Below are positions 57,147 through 64,000 of a stretch of 64,000 nt of DNA, piece by piece (position 1 is the first letter of the stretch; each line of letters starts with the position of its first letter). The notes under the pieces were generated by a model. That model did no database searches. It worked only from the letters and a program-made list of their open reading frames with translations, and was not told where the DNA came from. Origin of the DNA: Sphingosinicella sp. BN140058 (GTDB lineage Bacteria; Pseudomonadota; Alphaproteobacteria; Sphingomonadales; Sphingomonadaceae); assembly GCF_004135585.1 (NCBI RefSeq), contig NZ_CP035501.1:3667501-3731500 (forward strand). The letters are read 5' to 3'. The translations under genes and the position numbers were made by a program.

Positions 57147-58072
57147 AGAGTCTCGTTCTCGTCGAACACGAAGCCGGCGATCTCAAGGACGCCACTCTGG
57201 CGGCAGTCACCGCCGCCGCCAAGCTTGGCGAGGTCCATCTCCTCGTCGCCGGCGAGGGCGTCTCCGCCGTCGCCGAGGCGGCCGCGAAGATCGCCGGCGT
57301 CGGCAAGGTCCACGTCGCCGACGATGCCGCTTACGCGCATCAGCTGGCGGAGAATGTGGCGCCGCTCATCGCAGAGCTCATGGGCCACCATGACGCCTTC
57401 GTCGCGCCGGCGACGACCACCGGCAAGAATGTCGCGCCGCGGGTCGCCGCTCTGCTCGACGTGATGCAGGTCTCTGACGTGATCGAGGTGGTCGACGCCG
57501 ACACCTTTGTGCGGCCGATTTACGCCGGTAATGCGATCGCGACGGTGAAGTCGGCCGACGCCAAGAAGGTGCTGACCGTCCGCGGCACCGCCTTCGACAA
57601 GGCGCCGCGCGAGGGCGGCTCCGGCACGATCGAGGCGGTCTCGGGCGGCAGCGATGCCGGCCTGTCGAGCTTCGTCGGTGCGGAGATTGCCGCCTCGGAG
57701 CGTCCGGAGCTGACTAGCGCCAAGATCATCGTCTCCGGCGGGCGCGCGCTCGGCTCGGGCGAAGCCTTCCATCAGGTCATCGATCCGCTGGCGGACAAGC
57801 TCGGCGCCGCCGTCGGCGCGTCCCGCGCCGCGGTCGATGCCGGCTATGCGCCCAACGATTATCAGGTCGGCCAGACCGGCAAGATCGTCGCCCCCGAACT
57901 CTATGTCGCAGTCGGCATTTCGGGTGCGATCCAGCATCTCGCCGGCATGAAGGAGTCCAAGACGATCGTTGCGATCAACAAGGACGAAGACGCACCGATC
58001 TTCCAGGTCGCCGACATCGGCCTGGTCGGCGACCTGTTCAAACTGGTGCCGGAGCTGACCGAAAAGCTGTGA
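57143..58072 (+). CDS. etfA: Electron transfer flavoprotein alpha subunit
   Basis: A 309-aa alpha subunit with the FAD-binding C-terminal domain: [42 protein letters not shown] (seen as a continuous loop), [20 protein letters not shown] and [23 protein letters not shown]. The N-terminal part is the usual adenine-nucleotide-hydrolase-like domain. Length and motifs are complete. It is translationally coupled to etfB. The operon ends near the repeats at 58082. Confidence 0.93.
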   Translation: MKSLVLVEHEAGDLKDATLAAVTAAAKLGEVHLLVAGEGVSAVAEAAAKIAGVGKVHVADDAAYAHQLAENVAPLIAELMGHHDAFVAPATTTGKNVAPRVAALLDVMQVSDVIEVVDADTFVRPIYAGNAIATVKSADAKKVLTVRGTAFDKAPREGGSGTIEAVSGGSDAGLSSFVGAEIAASERPELTSAKIIVSGGRALGSGEAFHQVIDPLADKLGAAVGASRAAVDAGYAPNDYQVGQTGKIVAPELYVAVGISGAIQHLAGMKESKTIVAINKDEDAPIFQVADIGLVGDLFKLVPELTEKL

Positions 58073-58081
58073 GACGCCTCT

Positions 58082-58197
58082 CCCCTTTAGGGGAAAGGCT
58101 GGGAGAGGGGCAGTGCCCCTTCTCCCGCGCTGGCGCTCTAGAACGGGTCTCCCCTCTCCTTACCCTCTCCCCTGAAGGGGAGAGGAAGGGTAGACTC
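58082..58197. repeat. CCCCT/AGGGG-rich palindromic repeats behind etfA
   Basis: Two back-to-back hairpins: CCCCTTTAGGGGAAAGGCTGGGAG type around 58082-58114 and CTCCCCTCTCC with CCCCTGAAGGGGAGAGG around 58152-58190. A related copy lies at 58604-58640. Such CTCTCCCC/GGGGAGAG units are common extragenic palindromes in Proteobacteria and probably act at mRNA ends. Confidence 0.6.
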
Positions 58198-58227
58198 CGG
58201 CCGGGGGCGACTCGCAAGGAGGCGCTC

Positions 58228-58602
58228 GTGAGCGTCCGTGGAGCCTGTCACTGCCATTCCGTTCGTCTCCTGCTTACCGAGACGCCGACGGAAGTGGTCG
58301 CCTGCGATTGCTCGCTGTGCAGCCGTCGCGGCATGCTGTGGGCGCACTATGACGACAAACAAGTGGCGACCGACGGCTTTACCGAAGGCTATGTGTGGGG
58401 TGACGAAACGATCCGCTTCCACCATTGCCCGAAATGCGGCTGCACCACCCACTGGCACTCGAATCACCAGTTCGGTGGCAAGATCGGCGTTAATGCCAGG
58501 CTGATCGACGGCTTCGTCGAGACCGGCGGCGCGGAAACTTCGCGCTACGATTTCGGCCAGGGCCCGGTCCCGATCACCTTCCTGCACGGCGCCAACGGGT
58601 GA
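58228..58602 (+). CDS. GFA-family zinc protein
   Basis: A 124-aa protein of the glutathione-dependent formaldehyde-activating (GFA, DUF636) family. Cysteine motifs follow in order: GACHCHSVRL (around residue 5), CDCSLCSRRG and HHCPKCGCTTHWHS, which bind two zinc ions. The family name comes from one member; most have no confirmed reaction. GTG at 58228 is set by AAGGAGG five bases upstream, which rules out the longer frame running through the repeat region. It is monocistronic, flanked by palindromic repeats. Confidence 0.85.
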   Translation: MSVRGACHCHSVRLLLTETPTEVVACDCSLCSRRGMLWAHYDDKQVATDGFTEGYVWGDETIRFHHCPKCGCTTHWHSNHQFGGKIGVNARLIDGFVETGGAETSRYDFGQGPVPITFLHGANG

Positions 58603-58603
58603 T

Positions 58604-58640
58604 CTCTCTTCCCTTCGGGAAGGGCAGGGAGAGGGGAAAG
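58604..58640. repeat. CTCTTCCC/GGGAAGAG-type palindrome behind GFA gene
   Basis: CTCTTCCCTTCGGGAAGGGCAGGGAG forms a compact hairpin directly behind the stop codon, related to the repeats at 58082-58197. It lies between two convergent genes and may mark both transcript ends. Confidence 0.5.
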
Positions 58641-58669
58641 CTGGTTCGTTGACGCTGAAGAACACCGGT

Positions 58670-59374
58670 TCATTGCCGCGTCGCGGTCCACCAGGTGCGC
58701 TCCGTGTCGGCACGGGTCACCGAAACGACGGCTCCGGCGCCGTTGCGGGCGAAGGTCATCGTCGAGAGCGGGCCGACGCCGAACCGGTCGGGACCGATTG
58801 GAACGAGCGGAAGGCGGGCACCCGTGGTCCAGACGAGGTGGAGCAATCCGTCCTGCTCGGTCAGGCGAAAACCATCGCGTTCCGGAATCGCATAGGCGCC
58901 GAGATAATCGCTGAGGCCAACGGCATCGACGCTCGGCGCCTCGTAGAGCAGGGCGGACTGATGACGTAGCTCGCGCCATCGGCCGCCCTCCCGCACGAAC
59001 ACAGTCGATCCCCGCAGCCACGTATCCCGCTTGCTCTTCGCATCGCGGAAGCGGACGATCGAACTCCGCACGGCGGTGTCTCCGACGCGGGTGACGCGGC
59101 GATCATATTCTCGGATGTCGGCCGTCTGGCGGGGAAGCTTGCCGCCGGCCACCAGCTTCAGCCATATGTCGAACTCGTCAACCTGCCCGAAGGCGTGGAG
59201 CATCTCGAAACGCGGATGGACGAGTTCCCGCAAGCGGGCCGCGTCGCGTGCCTCGACCGCTTCCTGTACCGCCTGGAACACGGCTTGGACCTGCATTTCC
59301 TCTTGCGAGACAGGAGGCGCGGCGGCGAGCAGCAGCGCGGCCACGCAGGCGAGCGCAAGTCGCGGAACGGACAT
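58670..59374 (-). CDS. NTF2/SnoaL-like secreted protein (DUF4440 type)
   Basis: A 234-aa exported protein. A signal peptide ends near LLLAAAPPVS. The first half, AVFQAVQEAVEARDAARLRE, LVHPRFEMLHAFGQVDEFD, DTAVRSSIVRFRDA and RGSTVFVREGGRWRELRHQS, is a cone-shaped NTF2/SnoaL-like domain as in DUF4440. The second half (YLGAYAIPERDGFRLTEQDG) is a DUF3471-like strand-rich module. The function is unknown. GGGAGC precedes the ATG at 59374, chosen over a longer form. Confidence 0.72.
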   Translation of the reverse strand: MSVPRLALACVAALLLAAAPPVSQEEMQVQAVFQAVQEAVEARDAARLRELVHPRFEMLHAFGQVDEFDIWLKLVAGGKLPRQTADIREYDRRVTRVGDTAVRSSIVRFRDAKSKRDTWLRGSTVFVREGGRWRELRHQSALLYEAPSVDAVGLSDYLGAYAIPERDGFRLTEQDGLLHLVWTTGARLPLVPIGPDRFGVGPLSTMTFARNGAGAVVSVTRADTERTWWTATRQ

Positions 59375-59536
59375 GATAGCTCCCGTGGTAGCCCGGCCGA
59401 TCCGCACTCTACTCCAGCAGCCGCCTTGTGTCCCGTCGCTATTCGGCGGGGCGGGAGCCTTGATTCAGGCGCCCGCGGGATGAATCGGACGGCGTCGTTA
59501 TGACTTTGGCAACGGTGAATCGGGTAACAAATATGC

Positions 59537-59713
59537 ATGCTCATCAACGCCAGCCACCATATCAGCGACGCCGATCTCGCCGACGTGCAGCGTCTCGCGG
59601 CGGAGGGAAAGCGCATTCCGGATATCGTGCTCAAGGCGATTATGCGGCGCATGGATGCCGCCGAGTCGGCGCGGCGCCAGGCCGCCGCCGCGGAGGTTTC
59701 AGAAGAAGCCTGA
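59537..59713 (+). CDS. Small soluble protein (58 aa)
   Basis: A short helical frame MLINASHHISDADLADVQRL, AAEGKRIPDIVLKAIMRRMD and an acidic end EVSEEA. Composition is protein-like with GC-rich third positions. No Shine-Dalgarno is seen before the ATG at 59537 and no family is known. It stands alone between the NTF2-like and UrcA genes. Confidence 0.45.
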   Translation: MLINASHHISDADLADVQRLAAEGKRIPDIVLKAIMRRMDAAESARRQAAAAEVSEEA

Positions 59714-59806
59714 TCCGCTCCGACACAGGGCTGACTGCCGCAGGAGAAAGGCGCGGAGCCCCAGGCAACCGCGCCTTTCCTTTGTTACGCGCCGCCCGCG
59801 CGCAGT

Positions 59807-60142
59807 TCACCGGTGGCCGGCTGCGGCGCTGGCGAGGGTACGGCCGGAATTCGCGTAAGCGGCAAGCGCCTGTTCGCGTTGCTGGGCGGCAAAGCGACGC
59901 GCTTCGGCGCGGCAGCGGCGAACGTCGTTCTTGCCTTTGACATTGATGTCCGAGGCGGTGCCGCAATAATCCTGCACTGCGGCGGCGATGCGGCGGTCGA
60001 GCTCGGCGATGCCTCGGGTGCTGCCGAGATCGAGATCGGCAAAGCCGACACGCGCCGTCTGCGGCTGTTCGACGCTCTTGGCTGCGACCGGCGTGAACGT
60101 GAAAAGGGCGCCGACCGTCGCCAGCGAAAGCAGGGTCTTCAT
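59807..60142 (-). CDS. UrcA family protein
   Basis: A 111-aa secreted protein. A signal peptide ends around TPVAAKSVEQ, and the mature part has the UrcA pattern V(G)FADLDLGSTRGIAELDRR, IAAAVQDYCG and a Cys near RRCRAEA, which together form a disulfide. UrcA proteins are small, alphaproteobacterial and of unknown function. GGAGACAGCG precedes the ATG at 60142. It is divergent from the LysR gene at 60267, 124 bp apart. Confidence 0.85.
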   Translation of the reverse strand: MKTLLSLATVGALFTFTPVAAKSVEQPQTARVGFADLDLGSTRGIAELDRRIAAAVQDYCGTASDINVKGKNDVRRCRAEARRFAAQQREQALAAYANSGRTLASAAAGHR

Positions 60143-60266
60143 CGCTGTCTCCATATGTTTTTGAAGCATGTGCCGGCGCCGGCGCAGTCCCTCATTACGC
60201 CTGTTCGGGTAGGAGAGACGAACAACGATGTTGCGCAGGCATTCTGCAAAAGTGCAGAATGGAGGA

Positions 60267-61235
60267 ATGCTGGACTGGAACGATCTTCGCTATTTCCTGG
60301 CGGTAGCCGACAGCGGCAGCACGCTGGCCGCCGGCCGCACGCTGCGGGTCAGCCAAACCACGGCCGCGCGCCGGGTGATCGCACTCGAAGAGGCTATCGG
60401 GACGACATTGTTCGAGCGGCGTCAGGCCGGCTACACCCTGACCGCGGCTGGCGAAGCACTGATCGCGCACGCCCGCGCCGTTGAAGCGGCGGCAACCGGC
60501 TTTGCCGATGCCGCGGCGGCGCAGGCCCGCGAGGTGAGCGGTATCGTTCGCCTGACCACCGAGGAAATATTCGCGGTGACCGTGCTCGCGCCGATCCTCC
60601 GCGACCTCCACGAGGCCCATCCCCAGATCCGGATCGAACTCGAGACCAGTGAGGAGGTTCGCGATCTCGCCGCCGGCGCCGCCGATGTCGCGTTACGAAG
60701 CGCCGACTCGCTGAGCGGTACCGGATTGGTCGGGCGACGGGTCGCCACCGGGATGTGGGCCATCTATTGCAGCCGTGCCTACGCGGAGGCGAACGGACGC
60801 CCGCGCAGCCGCCGCGCGCTGCGGCGTCATCCGCTGATCGGGGGCGGCGGCCGCAACGTCTGGCAGCATTATGGCGAGTGGCTGAAGCAGAACGAGCTCG
60901 AGGACGCGGTGGCGATCCATCACGGCTCGGCAACCGGCTTGCTGTCTGCGGTTCGGTCGGGCTTCGGCCTCGCGGCCTTGCCGTGCTTCGTCGCCGATTT
61001 CGATCCCGATCTGATCTGCTGTCTGCCGCCCGGCCAGGATGGTCGCAAGGGTTTGTGGCTGCTCACCCACGAGCGCCTACGCCATGTGCCGTCGGTCCGG
61101 ATCGTGCTCGATTTCCTCGCCGACCGGCTGAGCCGGCTGGCGCGCGAGGGCGAGCAGCGGCGAGTCTCGGCGTTCGAGGAGCCGCACCGGCCTGTGGCCG
61201 CGAACGGGAAAGATTCCGAAAGCGTGCGGCTGTGA
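60267..61235 (+). CDS. LysR-family transcriptional regulator
   Basis: A 322-aa regulator. N-terminal winged helix-turn-helix: LDWNDLRYFLAVADSGSTLA and RVSQTTAARRVIALEEAIGT with TTLFERRQAGYTLTAAGEAL. The C-terminal part is the periplasmic-binding-type effector domain, GIVRLTTEEIFAVTVLAPIL and SGFGLAALPCFVADFDPDLI. The effector is unknown. GGAGGA lies immediately before the ATG at 60267, spacing shorter than ideal; an earlier in-frame ATG at 60228 is possible. The divergent UrcA gene is the only direct neighbour it could control. Confidence 0.85.
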   Translation: MLDWNDLRYFLAVADSGSTLAAGRTLRVSQTTAARRVIALEEAIGTTLFERRQAGYTLTAAGEALIAHARAVEAAATGFADAAAAQAREVSGIVRLTTEEIFAVTVLAPILRDLHEAHPQIRIELETSEEVRDLAAGAADVALRSADSLSGTGLVGRRVATGMWAIYCSRAYAEANGRPRSRRALRRHPLIGGGGRNVWQHYGEWLKQNELEDAVAIHHGSATGLLSAVRSGFGLAALPCFVADFDPDLICCLPPGQDGRKGLWLLTHERLRHVPSVRIVLDFLADRLSRLAREGEQRRVSAFEEPHRPVAANGKDSESVRL

Positions 61236-61434
61236 TAGACGGGCACCTTGATTTTAAATTGTGTTCATGATATGTTCTGCTGTTTGCGCTTCGGCGTATC
61301 CTTCGCCACGGGGCATCGCCCTACCTTGAAGGCAAAGGGTCGGACAGAAACGAAGCACCGCGGTCCTGCGTCGGTGTGTCTGGCGCGATGTCGAAGGATG
61401 AGCCGCCGAAGCTATGCGGACGAGGGCTGAAAAT

Positions 61435-61461
61435 CGACCGTAATAACGGTCATTACGGTCG
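61435..61461. promoter_or_regulatory. CGACCGTAAT inverted repeat (7-bp spacer)
   Basis: CGACCGTAAT (61435-61444) and its exact complement ATTACGGTCG (61452-61461) flank AACGGTC. The half-site ACGGTC occurs three times within 30 bases. It lies in the 348-bp gap between the LysR gene and the DUF2939 gene (start 61584). A regulator operator for the latter is inferred; nothing else gene-like is visible in this gap. Confidence 0.5.
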
Positions 61462-61583
61462 TCGATCGCGCCGAACACGGCCGGACCTCAAATGGCAGCC
61501 AGGCGGCAAAGCTGCCGGCGTCGCCCTTCGGCTTGACCGTGACCCGATTCGCTGCTCACCTCCAGCCGCTTCTGGAGACTTGC

Positions 61584-62099
61584 ATGCGCAAAACGATCGT
61601 GACGGCTGTCGTCGCCCTCATCCTGCTGCTCGTCGCAGGGGCCAGCTGGTACGCTTTCTCGCCGGCATGGACGGTGCGTTCGATGGTCGCCGCGGCAAAG
61701 GATCGCGACGAGGCGCGCTTTTCGGCCTATGTCGACTACCCGGCTTTGCGCGAGGACATGAAGGCGGACCTCACCGCCCGCATCGAGCAGGAATCGAAGA
61801 AGGACGATGCGCCGCAGGCCAAGCTCGCCGCGATGATGGGCCTGGCGCTGATCGGACCCTTGGTCGACCGGATGGTCTCGCCCAAGGCGATCAACCAGGC
61901 GTTCACCAACCTCACCATCGAAGCAAAAAATGACGGGGCCAAGGACAAGGCAGACCCGGTGATCCGGCGCGAAGGGTTCAACCGCTTCGTCGTCGCCGGC
62001 AAGGACATGCCGGACAGCGGCCTCGTGTTCGAGCGGCGCGGCCTCGGCTGGAAACTGGTCGGCATCGATCTGCCGCCGACGAGAGCGCCGCGCGCTTAA
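61584..62099 (+). CDS. DUF2939 membrane-anchored protein
   Basis: A 171-aa protein with one N-terminal membrane anchor (IVTAVVALILLLVAGASWYA), then the DUF2939 start FSPAWTVRSMVAAAKDRDEA and SAYVDYPALREDMKADLTAR. The middle part is helical and charged, and the C-terminus DSGLVFERRGLGWKLVGIDL is a small strand pair. It is probably an inner-membrane protein with a periplasmic domain. The function is unknown. The stop codon overlaps the convergent LysR gene by four bases. Confidence 0.78.
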   Translation: MRKTIVTAVVALILLLVAGASWYAFSPAWTVRSMVAAAKDRDEARFSAYVDYPALREDMKADLTARIEQESKKDDAPQAKLAAMMGLALIGPLVDRMVSPKAINQAFTNLTIEAKNDGAKDKADPVIRREGFNRFVVAGKDMPDSGLVFERRGLGWKLVGIDLPPTRAPRA

Positions 62100-62971
62100 G
62101 CCGTCGCGGCCTCGGCGATCCAGTCGCGGAACGAATCCATCGCCAGGGTCGGGCGGCGCGACTTCAGCCAGGTGAGCCAATAGGCGCCGGCCGATGCGCC
62201 CGCCGCGAACGGCTGGACGATTGCGCCATCGCCGAGCAGGCGGGTAAACATTGCCGGCGGGGCCAGGGCGACGCCCAGGCCTTGCGCCGCCGCGTCGACC
62301 ATCGCGAGCGAGGAGTCGAACACCGGGCCGCGCACGGGCGGCGCTTCGATGCCGGCAGCGGCGAACCAGCGCGTCCATTCGTCGCTGCGATAGGAGCGGA
62401 GAAGCGTGGCGCGCAGCAGATCGGCCGGAGCCGACAGGCGAGCGGCGATGGACGGCGTGCACAAGGGCGCGAACGGTGCCTCCATTAGCTTTACCGCCTC
62501 GGTGCCGTGCCAGGCGCCGTCGCCGAAGCGGATCACGAAATCGAGCCCCTCCGCCGCGATGTCCACCCGATTGTTGTTGGTGAACAGGCGCAGGTCGAGC
62601 GCCGGGCAGGCTTCGGCAAGGGCCGGCAGGCGCGGGATCAGCCAGCCGGTGGCGAAGGTGCTGACCGCGCCGACGGTGAGGACTTCGCGGGCGCGGCCTT
62701 CGCCGACATGTTCGAGCGCGTCGGCGATCCGGTCGAAGCTGTCGACCAGAGTCGGCAGCAGCGCCAGACCTTCATCGGTGAGTGCCAGGCCGCGCGGCAG
62801 CCGGCGGAAGAGCTTGTGTCCCAGTTTCTCTTCGAGCCCCTTCACCTGATGGCTGATCGCGGCCTGGGTGACGCAGAGCTCGATCGCGGCGAGGGTGAAG
62901 GACAGGTGACGCGCCGAAGCTTCGAAGGCGCGAAGGGCATTGAGGGGCAGATGTGGACGAACCATGCGCAA
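62096..62971 (-). CDS. AmpR-like LysR regulator
   Basis: A 291-aa LysR protein strongly like AmpR: PLNALRAFEASARHLSFTLA, LCVTQAAISHQVKGLEEKLG, DLRLFTNNNRVDIAAEGLDF, IRFGDGAWHGTEAVKLMEAP and FDSSLAMVDAAAQGLGVALA. AmpR senses cell-wall muropeptides and controls a beta-lactamase gene that is normally divergent. Here the next gene upstream (63010) is on the same strand, ends 38 bp before this start, and is not a beta-lactamase. Either the target lies elsewhere or the specificity has changed. Confidence 0.8.
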   Translation of the reverse strand: MRMVRPHLPLNALRAFEASARHLSFTLAAIELCVTQAAISHQVKGLEEKLGHKLFRRLPRGLALTDEGLALLPTLVDSFDRIADALEHVGEGRAREVLTVGAVSTFATGWLIPRLPALAEACPALDLRLFTNNNRVDIAAEGLDFVIRFGDGAWHGTEAVKLMEAPFAPLCTPSIAARLSAPADLLRATLLRSYRSDEWTRWFAAAGIEAPPVRGPVFDSSLAMVDAAAQGLGVALAPPAMFTRLLGDGAIVQPFAAGASAGAYWLTWLKSRRPTLAMDSFRDWIAEAATA

Positions 62972-63009
62972 TGGCTATCGATATCCGCGGCGGAGCGGAA
63001 GCGTCCGGC

Positions 63010-63807
63010 TCAGAAGCGTTTGGCGACGTTCAGATAGAGTTGCAGGTCGGCGGTATCGTGGTTGAGGCCGAGATTGGCACCGGCGCCGAATTGCAGCGAC
63101 TCGCCGTGCATCATCGCCAGCGAGAAGCCGGCCAGCATTTCGGTCGTTTTCTGCTCGTCGTCGCGCTCGGCGGAGAGCTCCGCCGCACCGCTGAGGGTTT
63201 CGGTCAACGACGCTTCGAGGCCGACGATGCCGCTATAGGCGAGATGGTGGCCGCTGCCGCCCTCGTCGGCGGCGTCGTCGATCTCGGCGGTGATGCCGAG
63301 CGAAAGCGTGCCGCCGAGTTCATAGCTGGCCGGCACCAGCAAGCCGGCGGTCCAGTCGCCCGCGCCGATTGCCGATCCGCCGGTCGGCAGCGTGATCGTC
63401 GGCATCAGCGCGATCGAAAAACCCGAGCCATCGGGGTTGGCGAGGTTCTGGCGCAGGGCAAGTCGCACGTCGCCGCTGCCGTCGGTCTTGCGGATGGTGC
63501 CGTCGGCATTGCGCTGGCGGACATGGCCGTAGGCCGTCCACCCGAACTGCACCTCCAGGCTCTCGGTGACCCCGTAGCGAAGCAGGGTGTCGCCGGCGAG
63601 AATAATGTCCTCGCGGCTGCGGGCGTCGCGATTGCGGGTCCAGTCGACGGTCCCGACTTCGAGCGCGACATGGCCCTTGTCGATCGTGCAGGCCGGCGTG
63701 CCGAGTCCCGGCGCGTCGACGCAGAAATCGCGCAGCGTCTCGGCATCGGCGGGAGCGGCGGCGGCGCAGGCGACGCCGAGCAGGATCAGGGGCAGGAGGC
63801 GGTTCAT
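63010..63807 (-). CDS. Outer-membrane MetA-pathway-like porin protein
   Basis: A 265-aa exported protein. A signal peptide ends near AAAAPADAETL. The mature chain alternates short beta strands and turns (VALEVGTVDWTRNRDARSRE, TLLRYGVTESLEVQFGWTAY, GFSIALMPTITLPTGGSAIG) and ends with the terminal Phe AKRF of an outer-membrane barrel. The composition and the LPTG-type GGS turn resemble the Phenol_MetA_deg transporter family. The substrate is unknown. It is followed at 38 bp by the AmpR-like gene. Confidence 0.75.
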   Translation of the reverse strand: MNRLLPLILLGVACAAAAPADAETLRDFCVDAPGLGTPACTIDKGHVALEVGTVDWTRNRDARSREDIILAGDTLLRYGVTESLEVQFGWTAYGHVRQRNADGTIRKTDGSGDVRLALRQNLANPDGSGFSIALMPTITLPTGGSAIGAGDWTAGLLVPASYELGGTLSLGITAEIDDAADEGGSGHHLAYSGIVGLEASLTETLSGAAELSAERDDEQKTTEMLAGFSLAMMHGESLQFGAGANLGLNHDTADLQLYLNVAKRF

Positions 63808-63959
63808 CGGAGCCTTATAGAGACAATGCGGCGGCAAGGCGCCTCGAATGCACGTGCGCGCGACGCATTACTTCTTCTCACGGCTGCAGCGACGGAAGAT
63901 CCTTTGCCGGACCGGCGGGCGACGCGGCATCACGCCGGAAACCTTGAAGGGGAGTGACG

Positions 63960-64000
63960 ATGCGAAACATGATCCTGGCTTTGGTGCTGCTCGGGAGCGG
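63960..64000 (+). CDS. Start of a secreted protein gene, cut by window end
   Basis: GGGGAG is followed by ATG at 63960 and the frame MRNMILALVLLGSG. A basic start and a hydrophobic run look like the beginning of a signal peptide, possibly ending in a lipobox just past the window. Nothing more can be said. Confidence 0.5.
   Translation, partial: MRNMILALVLLGS

Noticed and set aside
58069..58227. An N-terminal extension of the GFA-like protein
   Set aside because: It would be encoded by the palindromic repeats; the GTG at 58228 has an ideal ribosome binding site.

Overview
The window looks like chromosomal DNA of a high-GC alphaproteobacterium, most likely a sphingomonad (Sphingomonas-type). 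This is inferred from the TonB-dependent receptors, the DUF6894 and UrcA small proteins, the RTX surface proteins, and a dispersed inverted repeat (CCGTTCGGGCTGAGCYTGTC and its complement) that I associate with this group. No rRNA, complete tRNA, IS element or CRISPR array was found.

Layout. (1) 1-3980 reads as the right end of an integrated island: small accessory genes, a HicAB toxin-antitoxin pair with clustered TACACAC motifs, and a DUF3800 protein. It ends exactly at the CCA of a 3' tRNA half (tRNA-Glu-like) at 3937-3980, which I take as the attachment site. (2) 4.5-12.8 kb is an iron locus. It holds a possible small RNA, a Fur box, a Fiu-type siderophore receptor, TonB and PiuC. Convergent to these is an operon of PepSY membrane protein, DUF2271, DUF4198 and ApbE. 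The DUF2271 protein carries an SGAT flavinylation motif, so the operon looks like a periplasmic flavin-based reductase. The piuC-apbE junction has been tandemly duplicated and has decayed. (3) 12.8-23.8 kb is a polysaccharide (probably pectin/rhamnogalacturonan) utilisation locus: GH2, DUF4861, DUF2264, a GntR regulator, GH105, KduI and a TonB receptor. TTGTATGA motifs lie upstream of GH105 and of the receptor.

(4) 23.8-34.2 kb holds a 29-residue membrane peptide, a sensor kinase with a convergent stand-alone receiver, a diguanylate cyclase, a sulfotransferase-like protein and a run of small secreted or lipoprotein genes of unknown role. (5) 34.4-38.7 kb holds an AI-2E transporter, a fatty acid desaturase, a TMEM175-like channel and a DUF899 protein. 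(6) 38.8-45.7 kb is a tandem family of four RTX-type secreted proteins, one of which has apparently lost its whole RTX core. A CcdAB pair follows.

(7) 46.4-58.1 kb is a beta-oxidation locus: MerR regulator, FadD, thiolase, a fused hydroxyacyl-CoA dehydrogenase/enoyl-CoA hydratase, acyl-CoA dehydrogenase, FadL porin and EtfBA. A palindrome in the fadD-thiolase divergent promoter is the probable MerR operator. (8) 58.2-64.0 kb is mixed: a GFA-like zinc protein, an NTF2-like protein, a UrcA protein, two LysR regulators (one strongly AmpR-like but without a divergent beta-lactamase gene) and an outer-membrane MetA-like protein. The start of one more gene is cut by the window edge.
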